Shown: in pieces, positions 26,596 through 33,060 of the stretch
Layout of the letters: every line of letters starts with the position of its first letter
Numbering within the stretch: position 1 is the stretch's first letter
Source: Clostridiaceae bacterium
GTDB lineage: Bacteria > Bacillota > Clostridia > Oscillospirales > Butyricicoccaceae
Assembly (NCBI GenBank): GCA_018383195.1
Contig: JAGZOP010000015.1
Coordinates: 1 to 44,039, forward strand
Direction of reading: 5' to 3'
Length of the DNA stretch: 44,039 nt
Translations under genes and position numbers: made by a program
Notes under the pieces: generated by a model
Told to the model about the DNA's origin: nothing
Databases searched by the model: none
Seen by the model: the letters and a program-made list of their open reading frames with translations, nothing else

Positions 26596-27573
26596 ATGAA
26601 AAGACAAAACCCGGATGCACAACCGCTGCCGCCGGGCATGGAGCAGACGCCCATGCAGCAGCCTGTCCCGACGGGAACGCAGCCGGTGCGAAAAAAGAAG
26701 AGGAGACGCCGGCGCAGACCGGTGCCGCCCCAGCAGCTCAGCCGCTCCGAGCGGCAGCGCCGCAAGGTGCGCCGCAGCCGCCGGCAGCAGATTACGCGGC
26801 GCATTGCCTTTGTGCTGCTGACGTTCTGCATGGCGTTTCTGGCGGTCACCGTATTTTTTCGGGTAGACCGGCTCGAAATTACCGGCACGCCGCATTATAC
26901 AGCCGAAGAACTCTCCAAAACACTCGGCGTAAAAAAAGGGGACAACCTGTTTTCGTTTCGGGTATCGTCCCTGACAAATAAAATCATGAAGGCATATCCT
27001 TATCTTGGCAGCGTCGAAATCGAGCGGCAGCTGCCGGACGGGCTCAGGGTCAAGGCAGTGGATGCCGTGCCGGTCATGGCAATCGACCTAGAGGGCGGAG
27101 GCTGCTTCCTTGCGGATGCGCAGGGAAAGCTGCTTGAGCAGGCTGCGAGCGCACCGGAAGGGGTCGCGCCGGTCACCGGTGTCATTCTTCCGGAGGGAAC
27201 GCCGGGACAGATTCTGAAAGACGGGGATGCGGAGCATGTCGGGCGGCTGCTTTCGGTGACATGGGCGCTCGGGGAGCAGAAGATGATGGAGGATGTGGAC
27301 TTCATCAATGTTTCGGCATCCTATGATGTACGCTTCGGATACCTTGGACGTCTGGATGTGCGTCTCGGCGAGGCGGTCAAACTGAACGAAAAGCTGCGCA
27401 TGCTTTCGCGTATTGTCGCCGATGAACTGTCGCCATCGGATGTCAATATCATCTATCTGAAAGACCCGACGACGGTATACTGTCCGCCGACCACGCAGGA
27501 GCAAATCGAAGAATCTATGCTGCCGCTGGACGATATTGCCCCGCTGGAAGAAGCGCTTCCCGATGCATCCTGA
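26596..27573 (+). CDS. ftsQ: Cell division protein FtsQ/DivIB
   Basis: 325 residues. A long Pro/Arg-rich cytoplasmic tail (1-68, with KKKRRRRRR) leads to one membrane helix (about 70-89) and a POTRA domain starting FRVDRLEITGTPHYTAEEL. It ends in an acidic tail. It is the scaffold of the DivIB-FtsL-DivIC complex. Typical position between murG and ftsZ; murB and ftsA, which flank it in Bacillus, are absent. Confidence 0.92.
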   Translation: MKRQNPDAQPLPPGMEQTPMQQPVPTGTQPVRKKKRRRRRRPVPPQQLSRSERQRRKVRRSRRQQITRRIAFVLLTFCMAFLAVTVFFRVDRLEITGTPHYTAEELSKTLGVKKGDNLFSFRVSSLTNKIMKAYPYLGSVEIERQLPDGLRVKAVDAVPVMAIDLEGGGCFLADAQGKLLEQAASAPEGVAPVTGVILPEGTPGQILKDGDAEHVGRLLSVTWALGEQKMMEDVDFINVSASYDVRFGYLGRLDVRLGEAVKLNEKLRMLSRIVADELSPSDVNIIYLKDPTTVYCPPTTQEQIEESMLPLDDIAPLEEALPDAS

Positions 27574-27591
27574 GCGCCGGAGCAAACGGTG

Positions 27592-27646
27592 AAAAGCGGG
27601 CAGGAATCGGGAACTCTGCCCGCAGTTGGTAAAACGTACCGCTTTT
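27592..27646 (+). terminator. Nested hairpins after ftsQ (possible terminator)
   Basis: Outer pairing AAAAGCGG (27592-27599) with CCGCTTTT (27639-27646) encloses part of an alternative GCGGGCAG/CTGCCCGC hairpin (27596-27603 and 27616-27623). The two share bases, so they exclude each other. A T5 run closes the outer stem. The structure could end the dcw transcript or act as a switch. Apart from this hairpin and PftsZ, the 308-base ftsQ-ftsZ gap shows no gene. Confidence 0.45.
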
Positions 27647-27709
27647 TGACGGGACAGCGGGGGCGACGTCTGCACTTTCAACAATTTTTCACGATTGCGG
27701 CATTTTTAG

Positions 27710-27738
27710 TTGCAAAGTGCGGCGAGAAGGGTTAAAAT
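27710..27738 (+). promoter_or_regulatory. Sigma-A promoter of ftsZ
   Basis: TTGCAA (27710-27715), a 17-base spacer and TAAAAT (27733-27738). It leaves a leader of about 135 bases containing several C/G runs able to pair (for example around 27747-27790) but no recognised riboswitch. Confidence 0.72.
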
Positions 27739-27881
27739 TATAACGATAGGGCGTGATATACCCTTTTGGGCATCGACACCCGAAATCAGCGGTTTTATCC
27801 ACCCATTTTGACATCTGAGCAATTTCAGTTTTTGATGCGGATAAAGAGAAACAGGACCAAATTAAACGGAGGACGGCAAGA

Positions 27882-28985
27882 ATGAGCTTTCAGTTTGAAG
27901 ACACTATGGACAATGTAGTAAATATCAAGGTCATCGGTATCGGCGGCGGCGGCAACAACGCAGTCAACCGCATGATTTCCGGCGGGATGCAGGGCGTGGA
28001 GTTCATCGCCATCAACACCGACAAGCAGGCACTCAACTACTCTCAGGCAGGCACCAAAATCCAGATCGGCGAAAAGCTGACCAAGGGTCAGGGTGCAGGT
28101 TCCAATCCGTCGGTCGGTCAGAAGGCGGCTGAGGAGAGCAAGGACGAAATTCAGGCTGCGCTCGAAGGCGCACACATGGTATTCATCACCGCAGGCATGG
28201 GCGGCGGTACCGGCACCGGCGCGGCGCCGGTTGTTGCGGAGATCGCACACAACATGGGCGCGCTGACCATTGGCGTTGTCACCCGTCCGTTTGGCTTTGA
28301 GGGCAAGAAGCGTATCGATCAGGCGCTTCAGGGCATCGAGGCAATGCGTGAGAACGTAGACTCCTTGGTCATCATCCCGAACGAGCGCCTCAAGCTGGTT
28401 TCCGAGCAGAAGATCACCTTTAAGAATGCATTCGACATTGCAGACGGCGTGCTGCGTCAGGCGGTTTCCAACATCTCTGACCTCATCACCGTACCGGGCT
28501 TCATCAACCTCGACTTTGCGGACGTCAGCAGCATCATGAAGGATGCAGGCTTCGCGCACATCGGCACCGGCAAGGCTGCCGGCAAGGAGAAGGCTGCTGA
28601 GGCTGCGAAGATGGCAATTTCCAGCCCGCTGCTCGAGACTTCGATTGAGAGCGCACGCGGTGTCATCCTGTCCATCATCGGCTCTGACGATATCGGTCTT
28701 GATGAGGTTGAGACTGCGGCAGGCATGGTACAGCAGGCAGCGCATCCGGATGCGCACATCATCTTCGGCGCTTCCATTGACGAGGATCTGGATGACGAAA
28801 TCCGCGTTGTTGTCATTGCAACCGGTTTCGATAAGATTCCGAATTCGGCAGTCGGTGCAGAGGATACCAAGAGCGGTGCAAGCCCGTATGCAGGTGCGCG
28901 TGCAAAGGCTGAGGACGGTGCAAAGCCGGCTTCGGACGATCCGTTTGAAACCATTATGCAGATTTTCAATCACAAGAATATGTGA
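27882..28985 (+). CDS. ftsZ: Cell division GTPase FtsZ
   Basis: The tubulin-like protein that forms the Z ring. It is 367 residues. The GTP signature is GGGTGTG (107-113) and the T7 catalytic loop is N209-L-D-F-A-D214. The C-terminal linker is short, and the end reads DDPFETIMQIFNHKNM. That does not match the usual DIPxFLR-like peptide which binds FtsA, SepF and ZapD. The gene has its own promoter and terminator, so it is expressed apart from the rest of the cluster. The ribosome site is GGAGG. Confidence 0.97.
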   Translation: MSFQFEDTMDNVVNIKVIGIGGGGNNAVNRMISGGMQGVEFIAINTDKQALNYSQAGTKIQIGEKLTKGQGAGSNPSVGQKAAEESKDEIQAALEGAHMVFITAGMGGGTGTGAAPVVAEIAHNMGALTIGVVTRPFGFEGKKRIDQALQGIEAMRENVDSLVIIPNERLKLVSEQKITFKNAFDIADGVLRQAVSNISDLITVPGFINLDFADVSSIMKDAGFAHIGTGKAAGKEKAAEAAKMAISSPLLETSIESARGVILSIIGSDDIGLDEVETAAGMVQQAAHPDAHIIFGASIDEDLDDEIRVVVIATGFDKIPNSAVGAEDTKSGASPYAGARAKAEDGAKPASDDPFETIMQIFNHKNM

Positions 28986-29027
28986 TGATGCCCGACCGTT
29001 TTGCGGTCAAACGCTTACATAGAGAAC

Positions 29028-29057
29028 AAAACAGCCCTTTTTCCGAGGGCTGTTTTT
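29028..29057 (+). terminator. Terminator of ftsZ
   Basis: AAACAGCCC, a loop of about 9 bases, GGGCTGTTTTT. The T run merges with the -35 of the next promoter. Confidence 0.88.
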
Positions 29058-29085
29058 GACGCTATCGTTATACGATGTGAAATAT
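29056..29085 (+). promoter_or_regulatory. corA promoter with dyad in the spacer
   Basis: TTGACG (29056-29061) with an AT-rich -10 candidate (AAATAT, 29080-29085; 18-base spacer). ATCGT-TAT-ACGAT (29064-29076), a perfect 5-base-arm palindrome, fills the spacer and could be an operator for an unidentified regulator. Confidence 0.45.
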
Positions 29086-29105
29086 TTGAAATTAAAAGGG
29101 GGTAT

Positions 29106-29194
29106 CGCCGTCGTGAGTCCGGAACCTGGCAGTCATAAACGAATTCAATACGCACGGCGGTGCCAATCCAGATAAGCCCGCCGTAGAAAGGCGG
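29106..29194 (+). promoter_or_regulatory. Structured corA leader with mutually exclusive stems
   Basis: Three GC stems compete. CGCCGT (29106-29111) can pair ACGGCG (29154-29159). GGCGG (29156-29160) can pair CCGCC (29178-29182). CCGCC (29178-29182) can also pair GGCGG (29190-29194), which carries the corA ribosome site AAAGGCGG. The first and third stems together would hide that site and the second would free it. The stems bracket a 20-codon frame. It does not match the M-box, ydaO, NiCo or yybP-ykoY riboswitches as far as I can recall their cores. The mechanism is inferred. Confidence 0.45.
29113..29175 (+). CDS. Putative corA leader peptide (20 codons)
   Basis: A GTG-initiated frame with GGGGG (29098-29102) ten bases upstream, encoding MSPEPGSHKR... 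and ending TAA at 29173-29175, two bases before the hairpin that holds the corA ribosome site. An early Pro-acidic-Pro motif followed by basic residues recalls MgtL (MEPDP... with Arg/Lys), the leader peptide of the enterobacterial Mg2+ transporter gene mgtA, whose nascent chain destabilises ribosomes at low Mg2+. The resemblance may be chance because the frame is very short. It was found from sequence alone, with no homologue known to me. Confidence 0.35.
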   Translation: MSPEPGSHKRIQYARRCQSR

Positions 29195-29199
29195 TAATT

Positions 29200-30144
29200 A
29201 TGGTCGAATATTTCAAGACGATCGCAGGGCGTGTCGTTTCGATTAAGGACTTTGAGGACGGATGCTGGGTGAATATCGTGCATCCATCGTCGGAAGAGCT
29301 GAATCAGATCTTTACCCAGACCGGCGCGGAGGAGGATTTCATCCGCGCGGCGCTCGACCCGGAGGAAAGTTCCCGTGTCGAGATTGAGGAAGATCAGGTG
29401 CTGATGATCGTGGACATCCCAACGGTCGAAAAAGAACGCGAAAACGAAGAGGGTACCCAGATTTTTGGAACCCTCCCGATGGGCATTGTGATTCTGCCCA
29501 ATGCGGTTGTAACCGTGTGCTTGCAGGATACGGTTGTCCTGCGCTCCATTGCAGAGGGTGCAGTGAAAGACATTCATACCTCAATGAAAACACGGTTTGT
29601 CTTTCAGATTTTGCTGCGTGTCGCAGGGCGGTTCCTCAAAAACCTGCGTCTCATCGAGCGCGACTTTACCAAGATTGAGCGCAGACTGTATGACTCTCTG
29701 AAAAACGAGGAACTGATTCAGCTCCTCGGTTTGAGTAAATCACTCGTCTACTTCTCGGCATCGTTAAAGGGCAATGAGGTCACCATGGAAAAGGTGCTGC
29801 GCGGGCGCGTACTCAAACTGTACGAGGACGACCGCGATATCCTGGAGGATGCGCTGATCGAGATTCGGCAGGCAATCGAGATGTCGAATATTTACTCAAG
29901 CATTTTGGCGGGGACGATGGATGCCTATGCGTCCGTTGTATCGAATAACCTTAACATCATCATGAAAGTGCTGACGGTCATCACCATTATTATGACCATC
30001 CCCAACATCATCTTCGGTTTCTATGGTATGAACATCGAGGGAAGCGGATTGCCGCTTGCAATGTTCTGGTGGATTCCGGTGGTGTTTGCAGGCATCGGTA
30101 TGACAGTCGCGTGGCTGTACCTCAAAAAGAATAATCTGAACTGA
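29200..30144 (+). CDS. corA: CorA-family Mg2+ transporter
   Basis: 314 residues: a soluble alpha/beta cytoplasmic domain (1-about 250) and two C-terminal membrane helices. The signature GMN (276-278) follows the first helix, in YGMNIEG. CorA forms pentameric Mg2+ (or Co2+/Ni2+) channels gated by cytoplasmic Mg2+. It is monocistronic, with a structured leader in front and a strong bidirectional terminator starting in its stop codon. The last codons AAG AAT AAT CTG AAC TGA reappear downstream as a duplicate (see the repeats). Confidence 0.93.
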   Translation: MVEYFKTIAGRVVSIKDFEDGCWVNIVHPSSEELNQIFTQTGAEEDFIRAALDPEESSRVEIEEDQVLMIVDIPTVEKERENEEGTQIFGTLPMGIVILPNAVVTVCLQDTVVLRSIAEGAVKDIHTSMKTRFVFQILLRVAGRFLKNLRLIERDFTKIERRLYDSLKNEELIQLLGLSKSLVYFSASLKGNEVTMEKVLRGRVLKLYEDDRDILEDALIEIRQAIEMSNIYSSILAGTMDAYASVVSNNLNIIMKVLTVITIIMTIPNIIFGFYGMNIEGSGLPLAMFWWIPVVFAGIGMTVAWLYLKKNNLN

Positions 30145-30156
30145 AAAAACGCCGGC
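30124..30156 (+). repeat. Direct repeat copy 1: corA 3' end plus terminator arm
   Basis: 33 bases covering the final corA codons (KNNLN, stop) and the left terminator arm. They match 30795-30827 at 29 of 33 positions; the following GCCGGCGTTTTTT is also shared. The two copies bracket the first XRE cassette. Confidence 0.7.
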
Positions 30157-30174
30157 GTGCTGCCGGCGTTTTTT
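30144..30174. terminator. Bidirectional terminator between corA and XRE cassette 1
   Basis: AAAAAACGCCGGC (30144-30156), loop GTGCT, GCCGGCGTTTTTT (30162-30174). It is symmetric, so it serves corA on the plus strand and the convergent regulator gene on the minus strand. Confidence 0.92.
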
Positions 30175-30178
30175 GTTG

Positions 30179-30394
30179 CTAAAAATAGAATAACTCTTCA
30201 AAATTCTTGTCCAATGCAATGCACAGCAGGAGCGCGAGTTTGGCGCTGGGGCAGAACTGCAAATTCTCGATGGAACTGATGGTCTGCCGGCTCACGCCTA
30301 CCATGGACGCCAGCTCGCCTTGGCTGAGCCGCTTTTCGGCACGCGCAACGCGCAGCCGGTTTTGAAGGATCAGATCATTTTCTTTTTCACTCAT
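30179..30394 (-). CDS. XRE-family HTH regulator, cassette 1
   Basis: 71 residues. A lambda-Cro-type helix-turn-helix fills nearly the whole protein (LRVARAEKRLSQGELASM, then VSRQTISSIENLQF), ending in the ALDKNFEELFYF tail typical of small Firmicutes repressors. Its ATG overlaps the stop of the upstream membrane gene (ATGA), so the two are co-translated. It probably represses its own operon through the palindromes at 30733-30774. Confidence 0.88.
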   Translation of the reverse strand: MSEKENDLILQNRLRVARAEKRLSQGELASMVGVSRQTISSIENLQFCPSAKLALLLCIALDKNFEELFYF

Positions 30395-30702
30395 AAGAAG
30401 ATACTCCGAATATAGGTGATGCTGACCCCGGCGAGCGAAATGAGCGAGAAGATTCCGACCGCCAAATTCATCTTGCTTTTCCCATAATGGTACTCAATGA
30501 GACAGGTGGAGGCGAGATAAATCCAGTAAAGCATCAGGATTTCGGTTGCTGTGCGATCATATATGATATTGCAAATCATCAGGACCAGAGCAGAGGAAGT
30601 AAAGATTGCCCCGGCAATCGCTTTTGCCTTTTGATGAAAGTACTGCGCGCCTTCGTCATGCTTGCTTGCCTGCGCCCGCCGTAAAATATCATGCTTTTCC
30701 AT
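30391..30702 (-). CDS. Small three-helix membrane protein beside the XRE regulator
   Basis: 103 residues from the ATG at 30702 behind AAGGAGGG. It begins MEKHDILRRAQASKHDEGAQYF, a charged soluble head, followed by three membrane helices (about 33-52, 56-74 and 81-101). The 'MEK..IL..' head with three helices, always next to a small XRE gene, resembles the DUF6442-like proteins of Firmicutes, but the family name is tentative. No catalytic residues are evident. It is the first gene of a two-gene operon with the XRE gene. Confidence 0.8.
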   Translation of the reverse strand: MEKHDILRRAQASKHDEGAQYFHQKAKAIAGAIFTSSALVLMICNIIYDRTATEILMLYWIYLASTCLIEYHYGKSKMNLAVGIFSLISLAGVSITYIRSIFL

Positions 30703-30732
30703 GTGGAACCCTCCTTGTTTTGTTGTGACTTT

Positions 30733-30774
30733 ATTATAAAGCACACTTGTCTTATTGTCAAGTATACTTGACAA
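30733..30774 (-). promoter_or_regulatory. Consensus promoter with 20-bp palindromic operator, cassette 1
   Basis: On the minus strand, TTGACA (30761-30756), 17 bases, TATAAT (30738-30733): a perfect sigma-A promoter. The -35 lies inside a perfect 20-base palindrome (30755-30774, half-site TTGTCAAGTA). A weaker copy (AAGCACACTTG, matching AAGTATACTTG at 9 of 11) lies over the spacer, centred 21 bases away. This is the arrangement expected for autorepression by the XRE protein. Confidence 0.78.
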
Positions 30775-30794
30775 TGTTATTTGTATCCTTGTCA

Positions 30795-30827
30795 TAAAAG
30801 AACAATCTGAATTAAAAAAACGCCGGC
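30795..30827 (+). repeat. Direct repeat copy 2: relic of corA 3' end
   Basis: Reads AAG AAC AAT CTG AAT TAA, that is KNNLN-stop with only synonymous changes from the real corA end, followed by a near-identical terminator. No corA coding sequence precedes it. It is a displaced 3' end left on the far side of cassette 1. Confidence 0.65.
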
Positions 30828-30844
30828 AGAAGCCGGCGTTTTTT
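30814..30844. terminator. Bidirectional terminator of XRE cassette 2
   Basis: A-run, CGCCGGC (30821-30827), AGAA, GCCGGCG (30832-30838), TTTTTT. On the minus strand it begins within the stop codon of the second XRE gene. It is a near copy of the corA terminator. Confidence 0.9.
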
Positions 30845-31046
30845 ATGCGTCGTTCTCAAAGAAGAAAATTTCCTCCACTGTGCGATCGAACACCTTGGCA
30901 ATATCCATCGCAAGCTTGAGAGAGGGGTTGTATTGTCCTTTTTCCAGCCGTCCGATGGTTTCGCGCCGCACACCGACAAGTGCCGCCAGAGTTGCCTGAT
31001 CCATATCCCGCGCGGCGCGCAGTTCCTTGATTCTTGTTTTCAGCAT
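30843..31046 (-). CDS. XRE-family HTH regulator, cassette 2
   Basis: 67 residues, a single HTH domain (MLKTRIKELRAARDMDQATL, then VRRETIGRLEKGQYNPS) ending VFDRTVEEIFFFEND. This is the common short YozG/YgzD-like type of autorepressor. The gene starts 6 bases after the membrane gene. It is clearly related to the cassette 1 regulator but diverged, and its promoter has a different operator sequence. Confidence 0.88.
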   Translation of the reverse strand: MLKTRIKELRAARDMDQATLAALVGVRRETIGRLEKGQYNPSLKLAMDIAKVFDRTVEEIFFFENDA

Positions 31047-31052
31047 AAGTCT

Positions 31053-31466
31053 TTACTTCCCAAAACGTTCATACGCAAGGAATAAACCGTCGTGTAACAG
31101 GTTGAGCACCGCGAAAAGGAAGATGATTTGGCTGCGTGTGAGTGAAAACACTTCGGTATTCGGTTTCCCGCTGAACAGCACGAAAAACGCAAACAGCATG
31201 AAAAGGAGGTTAAAGAGCGCGGAGTTTGCGCGGTAATTGTTCAGTGCTGCGCGTTCGTCGGGTTTTTCCACACGGGTACTGAGCGTGGTATAAAGGATCA
31301 CAACAATCACCCCGGCGAGCAGCACAGCAATCACAACGCGCAGCGGTGCCGGCAGTGTGCGTACCGGGAAAAAGAGCGCCAGCCCCTGAAAGAATACAAC
31401 GATTGACCAAGCAATCGCACTGGAAAGTTTGGACTGTGTAAGTGTGAGCATGGGAATGCGGTTCAT
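31053..31466 (-). CDS. Four-helix membrane protein beside XRE regulator 2
   Basis: 137 residues with four hydrophobic helices (about 16-36, 43-65, 83-104 and 112-131) and a charged RVEKPDERAALNNYR loop in the middle. I do not recognise the family. It resembles the small membrane proteins routinely paired with short XRE repressors in Firmicutes. The ATG at 31466 follows AAAGGA. It is first in the operon and shares no clear sequence with the membrane protein of cassette 1. Confidence 0.78.
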   Translation of the reverse strand: MNRIPMLTLTQSKLSSAIAWSIVVFFQGLALFFPVRTLPAPLRVVIAVLLAGVIVVILYTTLSTRVEKPDERAALNNYRANSALFNLLFMLFAFFVLFSGKPNTEVFSLTRSQIIFLFAVLNLLHDGLFLAYERFGK

Positions 31467-31484
31467 AAAGATAATCCTTTCTGT

Positions 31485-31540
31485 GTGATATATTTATCTC
31501 TTTGTGATACAAATATATCACGTTAATATTGTCTTGTCAA
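31485..31540 (-). promoter_or_regulatory. Consensus promoter and GTGATA operators, cassette 2
   Basis: On the minus strand, TTGACA (31540-31535), 17 bases, TATATT (31517-31512). Overlapping the -10 is GTGATA-N6-TATCAC (31504-31521), and another GTGATATATTT half (31485-31495) lies just downstream of it. This is probably the binding site of the cassette 2 XRE protein. Confidence 0.72.
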
Positions 31541-31541
31541 G

Positions 31542-31578
31542 AGAAAAAGCTCCTGCAGTCTAAAAACCGCAGGAGCTT
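31542..31578 (-). terminator. Terminator of the symporter gene
   Basis: On the minus strand, AAGCTCCTGC (31578-31569), a 12-base loop, GCAGGAGCTT (31556-31547), then TTTCTC. It lies between the symporter stop and the cassette 2 promoter. Confidence 0.8.
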
Positions 31579-31621
31579 ACAGATGTATTTCCTGAAATCT
31601 CCGTCCCGCCCGCAGGCGAGA

Positions 31622-31670
31622 GCGAAGTTTTCTTTGCTGACTTTCTTTTTCAAAAGAAAGTTAGTCGTCT
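31622..31670 (-). repeat. Dispersed hairpin repeat, copy A
   Basis: GCGAAGTTTTCTTTGCTGAC leads into CTTTCTTTTT-CA-AAAGAAAGTTAG, a hairpin overlapping the symporter stop codon. The same module (GTGAAGTTTCTTTGCC, then CTTTGAAA-type hairpin) follows potD at 33466-33505. It looks like a dispersed intergenic repeat placed at 3' ends of genes. Confidence 0.5.
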
Positions 31671-33031
31671 TTCGTGATATCGTGACCATGCGCAGCCTTT
31701 GCGACAACGCCCGAAAGTGCCAGAAGTGCAATCAGGTTGGGGAATACCATCAGCGCATTGAACAGGTCGGACAGATTCCATACCAGCTTGACCTGCAATG
31801 CAGAACCGACGATGATGCATACCACAACAATCGCTGCATAAATCTTGACCGCTTTTTTGCCGAACAGCGCCTTGACATTGCTTTCGCCGAAGAAATACCA
31901 ACCGATGATGGTCGAGAACGCAAAGAACAGCATGCAGATTGCAACAAAGATATTGCCAAAGCTGCCGAATGCCGAGTTGAATGCCGCCTGCGCCAGATCG
32001 GTACCCTCAAGCGCACCGGGTACGCCCGCCTGCAGTTGACCCGAGGTCAGGATAACCAGCGCAGTCAGCGTCAGTACAATGAAAGTATCTACAAACACAC
32101 CGATCATGGCAATGACGCCCTGATCCTGCGGCTTTTCTACCTTTGCAAGCGCATGTGCGTGCGGGGTGGAACCCATGCCGGCTTCGTTGGAGAACAGGCC
32201 GCGTGCAACACCGTAACGCATTGCCTCACGCACCGTGATACCAACAGCGCCGCCGAGGATTGCGCGGGGATCGAATGCCGCTACAAAGATCGATTTGATC
32301 GCCGGAATCAGCATTTCATGATTGATGAACAAGATGACCACACAGCCGACCATGTAGAAAATTGCCATCACAGGAACGACTTTTTCGGTGAAGGAAGCGA
32401 TGCGGCGCACACCGCCAAGGAAAATAAACGCTGCGATCACTGCGCAGATTACACCGACAATGCGGGGATCAACGCCGAATGCCGTTTTGAATGCCGAGCT
32501 GATCGAGTTTGCCTGCACCATGTTGCCGGTGAAGCCCAGCGCAAAAATAATCGCCAGAGAGAAAAATCCAGCAAGGAATTTACCGAATTTACCCTGAAAA
32601 CGCGCCTTGATGTAGTAGATGGGACCGCCGGTTACGTGACCGTCATCCCCGACAGTCTTGTACTTCTGTGCAAGCACCGCCTCGCCGTAGATGGTGGACA
32701 TGCCGAAGAATGCGGACAGCCACATCCAGAAAATTGCACCCGGACCACCGGAGTACAGCGCAGTCGCACAGCCGGTGATGTTGCCCGTGCCAACCTGCGC
32801 GGCGATTGCAGTCGTCAGTGCCTGGAAGGAGCTCATGCCCTCCTTGCCTGCTTTTGCGCCCTTGAGCGAAAAACCACCGAACAGGCGGCGCCAGCCTTCG
32901 CCGAACTTGCGCACCTGCACAAAGCGCGTGCGGATGGTGAAGATGATGCCCGTGCCGACCAGAAGATACAGCAGAATGCTGTTCCAGACGACGTCGCTGA
33001 TGCTACTGATCAGATCAGCCAGTTGATTCAT
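31661..33031 (-). CDS. Na+:alanine/glycine symporter (AGCS family)
   Basis: 456 residues from the ATG at 33031 (MNQLADLISSI), preceded by AAAGGA; a 10-codon upstream extension is ignored. It has about eleven membrane helices. Family motifs: TAIAAQVGTGNITGCATA near residue 85, GGPGAIFWMW, TGGPIYYI and GLFSNEAGMGS. AGCS proteins import alanine or glycine with Na+. The tandem glycine riboswitch upstream indicates that glycine is the relevant ligand, probably for uptake control. Monocistronic. Confidence 0.94.
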   Translation of the reverse strand: MNQLADLISSISDVVWNSILLYLLVGTGIIFTIRTRFVQVRKFGEGWRRLFGGFSLKGAKAGKEGMSSFQALTTAIAAQVGTGNITGCATALYSGGPGAIFWMWLSAFFGMSTIYGEAVLAQKYKTVGDDGHVTGGPIYYIKARFQGKFGKFLAGFFSLAIIFALGFTGNMVQANSISSAFKTAFGVDPRIVGVICAVIAAFIFLGGVRRIASFTEKVVPVMAIFYMVGCVVILFINHEMLIPAIKSIFVAAFDPRAILGGAVGITVREAMRYGVARGLFSNEAGMGSTPHAHALAKVEKPQDQGVIAMIGVFVDTFIVLTLTALVILTSGQLQAGVPGALEGTDLAQAAFNSAFGSFGNIFVAICMLFFAFSTIIGWYFFGESNVKALFGKKAVKIYAAIVVVCIIVGSALQVKLVWNLSDLFNALMVFPNLIALLALSGVVAKAAHGHDITKDD

Positions 33032-33060
33032 AGTTGATGTTCCTTTCCTCGTTTCCGACA

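Noticed and set aside
28986..29199. A known metal riboswitch (M-box, NiCo, yybP-ykoY or ydaO c-di-AMP) upstream of corA
   Set aside because: The conserved cores of these classes as I remember them are not present; the region is better described as an ORF-containing structured leader.
30843..31466. Toxin-antitoxin interpretation of the XRE/membrane pairs
   Set aside because: The membrane proteins are larger than typical toxic peptides (103-137 residues) and no toxin motif is seen; autorepressed membrane-protein cassettes are the more cautious reading.
31529..33037. A 502-codon plus-strand frame antisense to the symporter
   Set aside because: Composition is Cys/His/Asp-rich and motif-free, it runs through two regulatory regions, and the opposite strand encodes an unmistakable AGCS protein.
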